A stretch of 64,000 nt of DNA from Loxodes magnus (GCA_946699065.1 CAMPDV010000006.1:558001-622000); one strand, 5' to 3'. Counted from the first letter of the stretch, positions 52,932 to 64,000 are shown. Translations and numbers: made by a program. The notes: generated by a model not told the origin, from the letters alone.

Positions 52932-52978
52932 GCCATTTATTTATATAATATATTTAAATATATTATATAAAATATAAA

Positions 52979-54680
52979 TGATCTATCCGCCTGGTTGGAG
53001 TACCAGCAAACTCTCCTGTCTAATGCTGGAATAAACATAAAACGATCAGAGGTAGAAATAGCTAGATGCAATAATAAATGAAAAAATAAATATATCCATC
53101 ATATAATAAAATAAAGGTAAACTACAAAGCAGATATCTTAATAGCACAATTAGATTAATACTTTTTACCTTTCATAATATTTCTAATATTAGTCAATTTT
53201 AAATTAATTTCATAATATCTTCATAAACCTATTAACTTAATTATCTTAACCTGTTTATTTTATATAGCATGATATTTTTTTTAGAATTATCTTTATATTA
53301 TTAAATTAGATTTCATTTAATATAACTTCTCCATTTCAATAAGCGAAGATATATTAAAGATATTAATTTTAAAAATAGAAAAAGGAAACTATAATAGAAT
53401 TATTCTTAGTTTAATCTTATCAAAAATATTACATATCATATAAATAAACTATCGCTTTACTCTCCCAAAACTTTTTACACTATCCATTAAAAGTTAAAAT
53501 AAAATATTAAATATTAAATTTATATAATTCTAAGTATAGTATAAAGAAATAAAATTTGAAGAAAACTGAATATAGCAAAAATAGATTAATGAGGAAAATA
53601 TTATAAGGAGCTACAGGATATATAGAACTAAGAGGGAAATAAGAGGATTGAACTTCAGAAAAAAATGAAAACTGAGTTAAAGAAAAAGAAAAATTAGAAA
53701 TCTATGAACAACTTCAAAGGAAACAAAAAAATTTTATAAAAGCAAAAAAACTAAATTTAAAGTAATTAACCTAATAATGGTAGAAACACTATTTTTAATT
53801 ATTATGAATATTATGTAGAAATTTAAATTAGAAAATGTTATTTTTAAGCTTTTAACTTCATCATCATTTCCTGCATGCAAATTTTCCTGGAAAAAATTAA
53901 AATATAAAATTAATCTGTAAAATCACAAGATTAATTACTCCTAAAACTTCTTACAAGCAAAAATAATGATCGCATTTATTTAATCATGTAAAATAAATGC
54001 TGGCTGCAATAAAATATTTAAATTTATTTTCTAAGTTTTTATTTGAATACAATTTTCTCTATAGTTCTTGAAAGTTCTTGCCTTACCTAAATAAATATTT
54101 TCTGAATTTAAAGTAATATAAATTAATTTTAGGATTATTGTTAACTTTTTATTTTACAGATGCCTTCTTTATTGGATTCTAGAAAAAAAATTATGTAACT
54201 CATTTTTCAATTTTTTCCTTAATTTTTACCCTTTTATTTCTTATTTTAATTTTCCAATTTTTTATATATTCCAGAATAATTGAAGATATCATTTCTAGTT
54301 TCCAAATTCTATTAAAGTTTTCTTTTTATATATTTATAGTTTATATACTCTTTTTTACATTAAGTTTTTCATTTTTAAGATCTGTGATCATTAATTTAGA
54401 TAGATAATAAAAATTTTTACTGAAGTCAATTTTGGTATTTCTATTACTAATGTAATTTCTATTGTTTCCAGGAAATATAACTAGTAACCGACTAACTAAG
54501 CTATTTATTTAAAATTAGGTTTATTAAATTGTTTTTAATAGCATTTCATGAAATTTTCCTGGTTTTAGTCTGTAGATTCTTAGATGGCGCTATTTAATTT
54601 TAATTTGTGATATAGATCGTTTATTTATATTTATTCAGATATGATTTTATTATGATATAATAAAAAATTACTCTTAGGAA
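52979..54680. other. AT-rich stretch
   Basis: A 110-bp GC-richer patch (52979-53090) follows the repeat. After that the DNA is very AT-rich and nothing is recognised. Confidence 0.4.
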
Positions 54681-54689
54681 ATAACCCAA

Positions 54690-55460
54690 GAAGAACTAGC
54701 AGGATATCGACTAATAAAACTCGCTAATTTGAAATTTACTCCTTTGAAGCAGCAAATTTCACAACTTTAACAATAATTCTAAGACTTAAATTAACGAATC
54801 AATTCTTTAACCTATACTATACAACAACTATAAAATGAAAGCCAATTATTAAAAACGGAAATTAACATTAAGGATTCAATGTCGCAAGTTAATTAAGAAA
54901 TGGAAAAAAAGGAGTAAAAAATAGAAGAAATGAATAAGCCGAGCAATTAGGCTTAAATCCTTTCCCATCAAAATTCTAATAACGATGTAAGGTAATTGAA
55001 GAACAGAACGAAAAAACTCTTTCGAATTGGAAAAAAATTTTAAAATTATCTCAAATAGGTTATAACTCAAAGAATTGTAAAACAAGATATTTCTATTGTT
55101 AGAAAATTGTATATATTTTTAGAAGAAACGAGAATTAAATATATAAAAGATATTAAATAATATGACTAAATTATACTGCTCTCCAGAAGGAAAAATATAC
55201 AAAAAAAAGATATGTAATGAAGACTAATTACTATTAGATATAGTAAATGCTCAAAAAAGATGAATAGAATGAATGTATAATCCAAACTGAGATTGGAGCA
55301 AGATTCCTGTGGCCGGGAAGGTTAAATATGCACAAGCCGTAACGCAATAGAATAAATTAGCTCTGAAGAAGATTGTAATGATTCTATGATCCTATGAAAC
55401 AATCAAATCATCTCATAACATGACTTATAAATTTATTAGTGATAAGCCTAATAATGGGAA
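54690..55460 (+). pseudogene. Decayed copy of the 51.5-kb coiled-coil ORF
   Basis: Alignable by eye with 51490-52300 over most of its length, including the leucine-heptad region (LNQRINSLTYTIQQLQNE) and flanking non-coding sequence. It has accumulated many substitutions and looks broken. Its presence shows that the 51.5-kb unit is a dispersed repeat. Confidence 0.6.
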
Positions 55461-56278
55461 TATCATTTTAATTATCTTATAATAAAAATGGAAGTCAATG
55501 TCATGCTATATTTCTCAATTCTAAACAAAAATAAATTTTAAAATCTTAAGCGAACTTCCCAGACTGCAATCTGAGAATTAAAAAACTACTAAAAAATAAA
55601 ATTTTCTAAAATACATAAAATTATTACTAATAAAATTTCTAGTGTAATCACTAACTTGACAAAATTTTATTAGAAAATATTGAATGACAATAATTTCAAA
55701 TAGCTTTAATTATCTTGTGGAGTCTGAATCTTAAATTCCAACTTGCAGTAAGTAATTAAAGGGATAATAGAGTTTCTTATATGGAGAGAAAATCATACAT
55801 TTATTAAAAATCACTAATTTTTCAAGATAAAGCAAAGACTAGAGATAAAAGCGTAGATTAACTTCTATGCAAAATCTATTGGGTTTTTGATGGAAAGTTA
55901 TTGAAGAAAATAAAAATAAAGCATTCAACTTTTATTATGAGGGATTTATAGATGAAAAGCATAAAAAATTTAAATTTGGAACTGATCGGGCTGAAGAATG
56001 ATGATTCTGAAAAGAAAGAAGATCAAGAAGAGAAAAAGTATTTAAGCACCTGATGCAAGAACGAAATCACTTAGGAAAAGGAATGATAAGAATTTTTTAG
56101 ATAAAAATTTAAAAGTGATTAATTTATTGATGTATGAAACCACTATAATCAGATTTTGTTGTTATCTAGATATTATTTTTCTAGAAATGGAAATTAACTT
56201 TATCTCATTCGATATATTCAAATAAATTTTACCTTAAAAAATTATTTCTTCATATTTTTCAATCAAAAAAGTTAAAAA
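55461..56278. other. AT-rich stretch, no assigned gene
   Basis: Frames over 55.86-56.1 kb read as short charged proteins (e.g. FGTDRAEEWWFWKERR), but two frames compete and no family is recognised. Otherwise A/T-rich. Confidence 0.3.
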
Positions 56279-57106
56279 ATGTCGAATTTCATAAAGGGAT
56301 TCTTTCCTGCGGCTTAGAAGTTGTAACTGGGTCCGTAGCAAACCTACGAGAAACAGAAAAGCTACCAAAAACGACAAACTCTTCAACGTCAACGTCGGAG
56401 GAAAAACCACGGAGCTGAAGTCTGCTATACACCAGGAGGTCTCTTAATTTAGCCCTTCTGGCCAGATGATCATGGAGTAGCTCATCAAAGTGGTCCTAAA
56501 CCTCCAGTAAGATTAGGAAAATTCGTAAGAAGAAGGAAAAGCTAGTTGAACAGATTTAGCATGGGCTGCAAGATACTATGGATCTTAGAATAGCAAATTA
56601 AGAGAGTGAATTTACCGCTCTATGAAAATACGAGCAAGATCAATTATACTAGACGAACTCTTAAGTACAGAGAATTCAAGGCCAAAGTCAACAAATAGTG
56701 AATTCTTGCAGAGCTAGAAGAGCAACTAAAGTAAATTAAATCTAATAGATTAAAGCATGTTTAATGAAAAATGGAAATAGAAAGACCCCAAATAGAACTA
56801 TAATAAATACATAATGCAAGAAAAATGCGGTACCTATGAAAAAATTGTGAAAATTTCAGAAAGGTCAAAGAAAAGTCGTGGAAGTAACAAATCTAACAAC
56901 AAATAAGAAAAAAGAAAGATTTTATCTGTTGTAGAGACAATGGAGTAGCTTCTAGTTTGAAATAGAATTATCAACTGGAGGAGTTTGCTAATATATCTAG
57001 AGTAATGTAAGCTGGAAGAAGGAGGGATAGAAGGACTGGATATGCGAATTCGGGAATTCGTTAAAAACTAGATACTCCAAACCTAAAAACTTACTTTTAG
57101 CGGTGA
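56279..57106 (+). CDS. Basic protein in a GC-rich island, possible mobile-element ORF
   Basis: ATG 56279 to TGA 57104-57106, 275 codons with three internal TGAs. The ATG coincides with the point where GC content rises sharply and the stop with where it falls. The product is very rich in Arg, Lys and Gln (e.g. QRQRRRKNH), as in nucleic-acid-binding proteins. A second + frame over the same DNA (about 56370-57110, e.g. LFNVNVGGKTTELK) looks equally natural and cannot be excluded. No family recognised. The island's base composition is unlike neighbouring DNA, suggesting a transferred or mobile origin. Confidence 0.45.
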
Positions 57107-57184
57107 TCACCAGACATTGCAAACAATATTAATATAAATAATATTTTTACAATAATTATATTTTGTTAGATGAAATCTAAATTT

Positions 57185-57213
57185 TAAATAAATAAATAAA
57201 TAAATAAATAAAT
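57185..57213. repeat. (TAAA)n microsatellite
   Basis: About seven TAAA units directly beside the hairpin tail at 57214-57256. Read on the minus strand it is a TTTA-type 3' tail, as carried by some LINE and SINE copies. Confidence 0.9.
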
Positions 57214-57271
57214 TTGATTATAGAGCGCGTAGCACTCTCGTTGGTGCGCAGCTCTTTAAAAAAAAATGTTT

Positions 57272-57380
57272 CATACTGACAAGAATGTTTGTTACTGATA
57301 AAATTATCAGATACTGATAAACCTTGTTCAATACTGGAATAATTATTCAGTATTGATAAAAACGTTCAATACTGATATAA
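57272..57380. repeat. Six short ACTGATA-type repeats
   Basis: Variants of TACTGATAAA recur about every 18-22 bp (near 57273, 57293, 57312, 57331, 57350 and 57369). Alternating copies could pair with TATCAG-type inversions. Function unknown. Confidence 0.7.
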
Positions 57381-57452
57381 TTTTAGAATACTTGTAATCT
57401 TTAATACTTGCTGGAGGTCCAAGGACATGGCAGGATTGTGTCTCATTGCATC

Positions 57453-57662
57453 ACCAAAGCAAAGGACGACATGTGTCAATTATGGGTACTTAAATTCCCC
57501 ACCTCAGATGAATCTCGCAATATTATTTCTTTTTAGTTCCAGAATTAAAAATAAACGAAGCCAGTGCCGAAGGTCTAGGAATCTTATGTCTCGAGGCCAA
57601 ACCAAAGCAGAGGAAGACATAAAGTCGATTATGGGTACTTAACTTCCCCAACCTCTGGTGAA
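57453..57662. repeat. Tandem pair of structured 60-bp cores
   Basis: Cores at 57453-57511 and 57602-57662 are about 80% identical by eye and about 150 bp apart. Both contain ATGGGTACTTAA followed by TTCCCC, able to form a GGG/CCC hairpin, preceded by a GAC/GTC hairpin whose loop differs between copies. Confidence 0.7.
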
Positions 57663-57700
57663 GACGAACTTGTTGTTCACCTTCGAACAACTATGGCGGT

Positions 57701-60250
57701 TTTAAAATAAAATAATATAATAAATCTGATTTAAATATAAGTATATAGATTATCTTTAAGTTTTACATAGAATAAAGAAGTAAAATAATATTAAGATTAG
57801 AGAAGAATATATAGATTACCTATCTAAATTGATTTGCCATTTATACTATACTTTACTTCAATTAAATATTAACTTTCTTTTATTTTTTAATTAATTTTCT
57901 TTTTTTACTCTAAAACATTTTCTATTTATCATTCTATATATGCTTATTTTAGACTTTTTATGTTCTATTTTTTTAATTATTCAAATAGTTTTATAAAAGC
58001 TTCTTAGAATAGAAGTATCTATTTGAAAGCAACCATTTATACTAGCAAAAATAAAATATAATGTAGGGTTAAATTTTAATTTTAAACTAAAAGAGTTTTT
58101 TGACATTTATAACTGTAAGAATCACTTCCTTCAATTATAGACGTCAGTAAATATTTTTAATATTTTTAAAATTTTCTAAATATAATTTTGATTTCATCAA
58201 TTATTAATTACTCTTTTTATAGTCTCTTCTTTTATTACTTCCTTTTTTTGCTTTTCCATTTATGAAGGTTAGATTTACTTTATCATAATCAAGCGATTTA
58301 AATAGTAATAGATATATTTAAAATGCATTTCTAATATCTCTTTTAAAGCCTATTAATTCTAATATAAAGTAACTATAAATAACTCACATTTTACCTAAGT
58401 GTTATCCCTCACTGTATAAAAGCTTAAAACTTTAATTATTTTTTGCATTATTTATATATTCTTTACAATATAATAAATACTAAAATTCTTTATACAAATC
58501 TTTGATTTTATTTATGATTAAAATAAAATATAAAATTAATTTAAAGATGAAAGCTAAAAATATTAGAAATTAGTTAATGAAGAAAATAGAGTTAAATCAA
58601 ACAAGTATTCGAGATATTTAAGTTAACCAAGCTAGTTTTAAAGGTATCCTGATTTTATATTTTTAGATCGATTTTTATATAAAAAATGAGGAAATAAATT
58701 TAGTCAAAATGTAATTTATTTGATTCAAAATATTTTATTTTCCGCTAAAAAAGCTTTATAATATAAAAAAGTTAATAATACTTAAAATCGAAAGTTTAAA
58801 ATTAATTCTATTCGTTTTAGAACTTTATAAAATAGTAATATTTTAAAATTATTATGACGAAATAAATTTGATATGATTTAATCATAAAAACATAAAGAAA
58901 GACTATTAAAAAATAGTAAAAGGATTGAAATTAATAAAATAATTATAGAAATTGCTTTTTTAAGAAAACAGATAAAACTAGAAAGAAATCTAATATAGAG
59001 TAATACAAGTGTAAAAATTTATTTTAATTAATTATTTTTATGAGATAAGCATTAAACTATCAAAAATACTTTTTAATTTAATTAAAGAAAATATTAAATA
59101 AATAAGATTAAAAAATTTATCTTATAATTAAAAAATTGCTGAATGAAAGTTTTAATTTAAAGTAATGTATTTATTTATCTTAAATATTTAAAAATTTATA
59201 AATTTATATTTAGATAATATTAAAAATTATAAAATTTAAAAAATGTAAAATTATAGAAAAAACTTTCCTTTTACATTTTTTTAATTAAAAAAATAAGCTT
59301 TACCTTTAAATGATACTTATTATTTTTCACTTTTGATTTTTCTTCTTATTTATAATATTTTTATATTGTTATCTTCATTTTTTTTGCTTAAAATTCATAT
59401 TTTAAGATAATTCTTGCACTTTTATTATAAATTTTGCTTTTTAGAGATTTTTAATTTAAGTATTTTTTGTAACTTAAAAATTAGAAATAAATATTCAATG
59501 CAGTTATTTCATAAATAAATTATCTGCTTTGAAGTTTATGTCTATAAATTTCTAATATTTTTTCCTTTTTTGTTCTTTTTGTTCTTGCAAAAGGATATTG
59601 AAGGTCACGGATCTTTATTGTAATAATATTGTTTTCCAAACTGGAAAGATTATAAATATGAATTGTTCATGCTTTTTGTTTGCTTTTATTTTTATTTTAT
59701 GTAATTAATGCGTAAATTTTTTTTCTCCTTTAAAGTCTATAATCAGTCACATCAAACATTTTATATAGTAGATTAATCTGCAAATTTTCTCTTTAAAAAT
59801 TTATAGTTTCTTTTTAAGTGTCCTAATTTATTACATTATCATCATTTTTTAAATTTGTTCGTTCTTTACTGCAAATAAATATCAAAGAATCAATATCTAT
59901 ATAAAAACTTGAAGTAAAACATATAAATATTTTAAAATTTTTATAAAATTGCAGAACATGATATATTAATATGGAGTCTCCTTTATTTGGTTTTTCACGA
60001 ATTAATTTGCTTAAATTTATAATTATTCTTGCACATATGATAGAAACATAATTATAAAAAATAACTTTTATTATTTCTCACTTTTTAGAATAAGAAATTT
60101 GATTACATCCTTATTCTTTAATTTTAAATTTTTTTGTAAGGCTAGAGTGAGAAGGAAATAGAATCTCCAATTATTGCGATAAAAATTTCATTTGAATGAA
60201 ATTCTTCTAAAACATATTATTAATAATTGGTCTCAATCATATCAATTAAT
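57701..60250. other. Very AT-rich intergenic stretch
   Basis: Long A/T tracts, no repeat family, RNA gene or domain recognised. Confidence 0.5.
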
Positions 60251-60258
60251 GTTCGTTC

Positions 60259-60400
60259 AGTTCCTGGCAGATTGGTGACATGTTAAAGCAGAAAAAATCT
60301 AAACTTGAATTTAAACCCCAAAATATTAACGCTTAATCACTACAGTCTTTCGTAACGCTAAAAGAACCCTGGAATAAGTTAGGTATATCTGCCAGAAACT
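60259..60400. repeat. GC-richer island closed by a 14-bp inverted repeat
   Basis: AGTTCCTGGCAGAT at 60259-60272 pairs with ATCTGCCAGAAACT at 60387-60400 (13 of 14 positions). The enclosed about 115 bp is less AT-rich than the flanks. It could be a structured RNA or a small inverted-repeat element. Confidence 0.55.
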
Positions 60401-60914
60401 TGGTCACTCTTATATGTAGTAACATCTACTACGAGACTCTTAATGAACCTTAAGCTGTATCAGATTAATTACTAGGCTATCCCATAATTCATAATACATT
60501 TTTTAATTATATACAATACAAGTAATCAAGCAAGAGATTTACTATTTAATTCTTAGATTTTACGTCTTAAGTGTTAAATATCTTGCTGTATTTTTTATTC
60601 TTAAGATACATTCCATGTAGCTTTTTTAATATATTTATCCGAAGATTGTCTGGTAACATAAATAGCAACTTTATTTAAATTTTACAATTTTTATTATAAA
60701 TATCTATAAATTTGCAAATTTTTATTTTTATTTCAATCGAAATATTTTTTTAACTTATCTTTAAATATTTTAATTATATAGAAATTTTATTAATTTTTGT
60801 AAATGTTTAATATTCTTTTGATTATATTAAATAAAATAATTAATTATTTTTATTTTTATTCTTTTATAGTTTTATTTTAAAGGTATAGTTAAATATTCTA
60901 TATTATTTAATTCT

Positions 60915-62532
60915 ATGAAGATTAAAAGATCTTTCTTGCTTATTTTACTTTCTGTCTTTTTTGTGATTTCGTTCTTTATTTTCATCGAGATTTCTTTAGA
61001 AACTTCTTACTTTTTTTCTTTTTTCTAAAAAAGGAAGAATATTCAAACAATTGAAATAAAATTGGAGTAAGAGAAAAACTAACCCATTATTTTAGAAGCT
61101 ATGTCTAAATACGCTTATTATAAAAACCAAAATTTAACATTAAGAAGAGAGATTCAAAACTAAGTTAATTTTACGAGCTTTGATATTTTGTCTAGGATAG
61201 TTTAATCAGATTGATCATAACAGAAATTAAATTATACTCATTAAATTTAATCAACATCAGAAATATTAGAGCTTTATGACAATTTTACTTAGTGCGTGCA
61301 AATTGAACCTAGTTAAATTTGAAACGGAACATTATTTCCTAAAGAAAGATATTTGGTAATATCTGCTAATCCAGCGTATGGTTCTCTAGCTCCTTTATCA
61401 GGAATAATTTTTAAAATTTGTGGTTATGAACCTACATTTTTTATTTAGGGGTCTGATTAAGAGTGAAAAGAACCTGCTTTTTAGTCAATTTTAGAGTTTT
61501 GAAAAAAATAAAGATTCAAATACTGAAAATACAATATAAACTAAACTCTAGGATTTAATTATAAAAATGGAAAAAAGTGTTGAGCTTAAAATATCAGACT
61601 ATGGATTCCTTTAGTTTTTAAGCCAAGTGATTATTTAATTTAAAATGATATAGATATATTTCCCTTTAACTGCAATTTAATTTACTAGCATGACTTTTCT
61701 AAGTACAAGTTTTCAAGTGTATGACCTAACTTTTATATTAACTCTTCATGATAATTTAGAAATCGAACAATTTCCTAAAGATAGATATTTTATTTAGTTT
61801 CATATTTTGCTTCAGATTTCGTTCAAATTTTTCTTAACGCTACTGATAAATTTAATCTTACCTATTAAGAAAAAAAGAATTGAATTTAGAGATAAGCTGA
61901 AGAAGTTTTTAGAGGATAAGATTGATAAGGTTATGATGAATTATGAATTTCTCAGTATATTTAAAACTGAAGAAAATATCAAAAAAACTAAACTTGATTA
62001 CAATAAACTTATAAAATGTTTAGATTGCAACCTACTTAATAATTACTTTTTTAAGACAATTCAAGAGACCCTATATGAGGTGCGACACATTATTATTTAA
62101 AGAAAAAAATGAAATGTAACAGATTAATTAGATCTAGAAATTGATAGTAATTTAAGTAGTTTCATAAGTAATGTATACTTTTTCACTTAAACTTAAAATT
62201 TAATCTAGAAGACATTCCCTGAATTTTTGCGATTAAATTAGGTTGCCATTTTAGAGATGAACTTTTTCTTATAGCAGAATTTGCTGAAAAAAGTAAACTA
62301 AGCAACTAAGGATGGAAGGATATTTTAAGATATCTAAGTAAGAAGCAAGAATAAAGTAGTTAGTTTAGCAATAAATAATAGGAGAATAGCTACCAATCAG
62401 CTAATAAAACTATTTAAACTTTATTTTAATTTCTAACTAATGATATTACATTACTTATAAATATCTAAAACTAAGTTAAATAAGTATATTAACCATATGA
62501 TAAAAAATTAATTCTTTGATATAAAATCTTGA
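60915..62532 (+). CDS. Type I membrane protein, unrecognised; one 19-nt intron
   Basis: ATG 60915 opens a signal peptide or anchor (MKIKRSFLLILLSVFFVISF). An ectodomain of about 270 residues has several N-glycosylation sequons (NFT, NGT, NQT, NSS, NRT) and a well-formed stretch (ISANPAYGSLAPLSGIIFKI). Removing a GT-AG intron at 61797-61815 (19 nt) joins it to a frame with a membrane span (ISFKFFLTLLINLILPI), a KKKR stop-transfer and a charged cytosolic domain ending at TGA 62530-62532. Spliced length 1,599 nt (532 residues), an exact multiple of three. Role unknown; likely surface. It is the only convincing cellular gene in the repeat-rich right end. Confidence 0.6.
61797..61815 (+). other. 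Proposed 19-nt intron
   Basis: GTTTCATATTTTGCTTCAG. Its removal moves the reading frame from phase 0 to phase 1 and creates a continuous hydrophobic span. Inferred from frames only. Confidence 0.45.
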
Positions 62533-62601
62533 CTATTTAAAATAAAAATTTATTAAATGTTTTATTCTTAATAAAAATGTAACAGAAAACAAGGAAAAAC
62601 A

Positions 62602-62923
62602 AATTAATTAATTAATTTCAACTATAAAAGTTTTTGGACCGGAAACTCCTTTCCGATTGCACGATCCGACACTCTCTTTTTATGGAATAACGGGGATATC
62701 CTGTTGTGCTCCAGGCACAGCTGCTAGGGAGCTCCATCGCTATGAACAGCCAGGCTTCAAGCCCCTACAAAGAGCGGATAATCTCAAAGACAGTGTTCTA
62801 TTCAGAAAATGACTCTGACCAGGGACTTTCTCAGCGACATGAAAGGAACTTGTTCCTAGCCATAAAACCAGAAAGCGTTGTCACGAAGGTCATTCTCAGC
62901 TCCCACCATCTTTTCAATTATAT
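62602..62923 (+). repeat. Structured dispersed repeat, copy 2 (about 320 bp)
   Basis: Same borders as 52615-52931. The right half (from CAGAAAATGACTCTGACC) is nearly identical; the left half differs but keeps hairpins: 62640-62655 (CGGAAA/TTTCCG) and 62705-62719 (TGTGC/GCACA), in place of unrelated stems in copy 1. A short open frame (62706-62951) is not convincing as a gene. Confidence 0.75.
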
Positions 62924-63379
62924 CACTAGAAAAAACAAGTTAATTTCATGAAATTATTTAGCATTAATAATGATGCTGGAGACTTACAAAAAATAAATAA
63001 GTTTTTTTCTCTAGTTTAAAAATCTGCATATTTATATTAAAAAATAAATTGAACCATTAATAAACTTTTTTTAATTAAATTGATTAAAATACGTAAATAA
63101 AATTGCTGTATAATCAAGGTTAAAATTTTCTTTAATTATTTTTAAGTTCATAACTATAGTCATACAAAATATTTATATGGTTGAAGATTCATGAATATGA
63201 ATAAAAAATATTTGCTACTAATGGAACTTTCATCCCATTTCCACCGACCTCCATTGTCTGAAACTTAAATAGTTTAAATATATTTATGCATTATTTTTAA
63301 TCTTGACAATTTTCTTAAAGATTATTTCCTCCCGTTAATAGTTCTTTTTTTTTTCCTTTAGACATTTTCAAGGTTATTA

Positions 63380-63815
63380 TATATAATATAAAATGAATGT
63401 CGGCCAAGTCAGAAAAACTAGTAGGTAATCTGGTGCAGTGTATACTGCATTGCGAGTAATCTCGCACTATTTACCACCACGGAGATGGTGGATAAGCTCA
63501 GTTGAGACATGCCTAACTTACCCCGAGTGTTCTCTCTAGCAGTATGAAAGTTTAACTGTCGAGCCTTCTAATTAATATCTTAATAACTAATTCTTATTTG
63601 GACCTTATTCAAGAAGAATGGAGCATTTAATTCAAGATTCGAGAATAATCTTTAATAAGAAGATTCCCATTAGAGAAGATGAAGTGACTCTTTGGACGAA
63701 AAGAATAAAATTCAAGTTTTTGAGAACACTTTTTTTAATAATAAATATTAATAATGAAAGAGCTGCGCGTCAACGAGATGCTACGCGCTATATAATCATA
63801 TTTATTTATTATTTA
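63380..63815 (+). mobile_element. SINE-like structured element 2
   Basis: Body at about 63390-63570 contains a series of hairpins: 63435-63448 (GCAGT/ACTGC), 63451-63466 (TGCGAG/CTCGCA), 63474-63491 (CCACCA/TGGTGG), then an AAGCTCAGTTGAG segment resembling a Pol III A box. The 3' part (63752-63790) is the hairpin tail shared, inverted, with 57214-57256, followed by TTTATTTATT. No matching B box was found. Class is inferred. Confidence 0.45.
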
Positions 63816-64000
63816 TAGCAGAATTTTCATTTTATCCTCCTTTTACTTCACCAGTACTATCTTTTAAATTTTTTTGCTTCATTACTAAATTTGAAATAAT
63901 AAAGCATCTTTTACATAGTTTTTTGTCGAATTTAATCATAATTTTGTTTCTTCTTCTTTTTAAATTGAGGCCGAATTACTCCTATTTTTATTTTATCAGA
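63816..64000. other. AT-rich end of window
   Basis: Nothing recognised. Confidence 0.5.

Larger units (their letters stand above)
57185..57700 (-). mobile_element. SINE-like structured element 1 (tail on left)
   Basis: Read on the minus strand: a structured GC-rich body (57410-57700), a stretch of ACTGATA-type repeats (57272-57380), a hairpin tail (57214-57256) and a TTTA-type tail. The hairpin plus tail recurs inverted at 63752-63815 with a different body, the arrangement expected of short retroposons sharing a 3' end. No protein-coding capacity is convincing (an ORF at 57427-57642 lies across the structured units). Class is inferred. Confidence 0.45.

Noticed and set aside
52750-52977. ORF within the structured repeat, also in copy 2 (62706-62951)
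   Set aside because: The left half differs in reading while keeping RNA pairing; the similarity is better explained by structure or shared descent than by protein selection.
57427-57642. 71-codon ORF
   Set aside because: Lies across the tandem structured cores, whose repeats are not conserved in codon register.
60280-60360. tRNA-like segment on the minus strand (TTCAAGT loop with pairing stem)
   Set aside because: No acceptor or anticodon stem could be formed.
63488-63545. tRNA-like A box after the hairpin cluster
   Set aside because: No convincing B box or cloverleaf; kept only as a weak hint of Pol III origin.

Overview
The window looks like nuclear DNA from a ciliate that uses a code in which all three standard stop codons can be sense. 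Under the standard code there is almost no gene-sized reading frame. When TAA and TAG are read as Gln and TGA as Trp, long proteins with unmistakable domains appear: Lin-12/Notch repeats, a protein kinase, a SIAH-type RING protein, two RING-kelch proteins and a two-FHA protein. In each of these the place where the frame plausibly ends is a TGA, so TGA seems to be both Trp and stop. This is the pattern of the karyorelict code (NCBI table 27, e.g. Loxodes, Parduczia); the heterotrich Condylostoma code (table 28) is the alternative. The DNA is very AT-rich, genes are mostly intronless, and the few introns I can propose are tiny (about 16-28 nt). One tRNA gene is present.

Layout. 1-9219 (+) and 20816-29638 (-) are two paralogues of a giant surface receptor: signal peptide, parallel beta-helix ectodomain, acidic linker, 15-19 Lin-12/Notch modules, Cys-rich stretch, multi-pass membrane domain. 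They lie tail to tail as an inverted duplication around an 11.6-kb spacer that carries a SIAH-like ubiquitin ligase gene (12552-13607). 31946-34285 (-) encodes a coiled-coil protein with two FHA domains. 36564-39080 (+) encodes a membrane receptor kinase of TKL/Tyr-kinase-like type. A tRNA-Glu(CTC) is at 40023-40094 (-). 42604-44076 (+) and 49273-50802 (-) are a second inverted, convergent pair, RING plus coiled coil plus kelch. 48256-48910 (-) is a small coiled-coil gene.

From about 51.5 kb to the end the character changes: GC-richer islands 150-800 bp long are set in very AT-rich DNA, with dispersed repeats (51.5/54.7 kb coiled-coil ORF pair; 52.6/62.6 kb structured repeat pair; 57.2/63.75 kb shared hairpin tails with a TTTA-type tail). 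This looks like a mobile-element-rich segment, apart from one membrane-protein gene at 60915-62532.

The genes suggest surface sensing (giant LNR receptors, receptor kinase), phospho-dependent signalling (kinase, FHA) and ubiquitin ligation (SIAH, two RING-kelch proteins). No operon-like logic is claimed. A general warning: with no dedicated stop codons, nearly every frame on both strands is open, and AT-rich non-coding DNA translates into plausible Lys/Ile/Leu/Gln-rich protein. I therefore trust only frames supported by recognisable domains; several long stretches are marked as unresolved.
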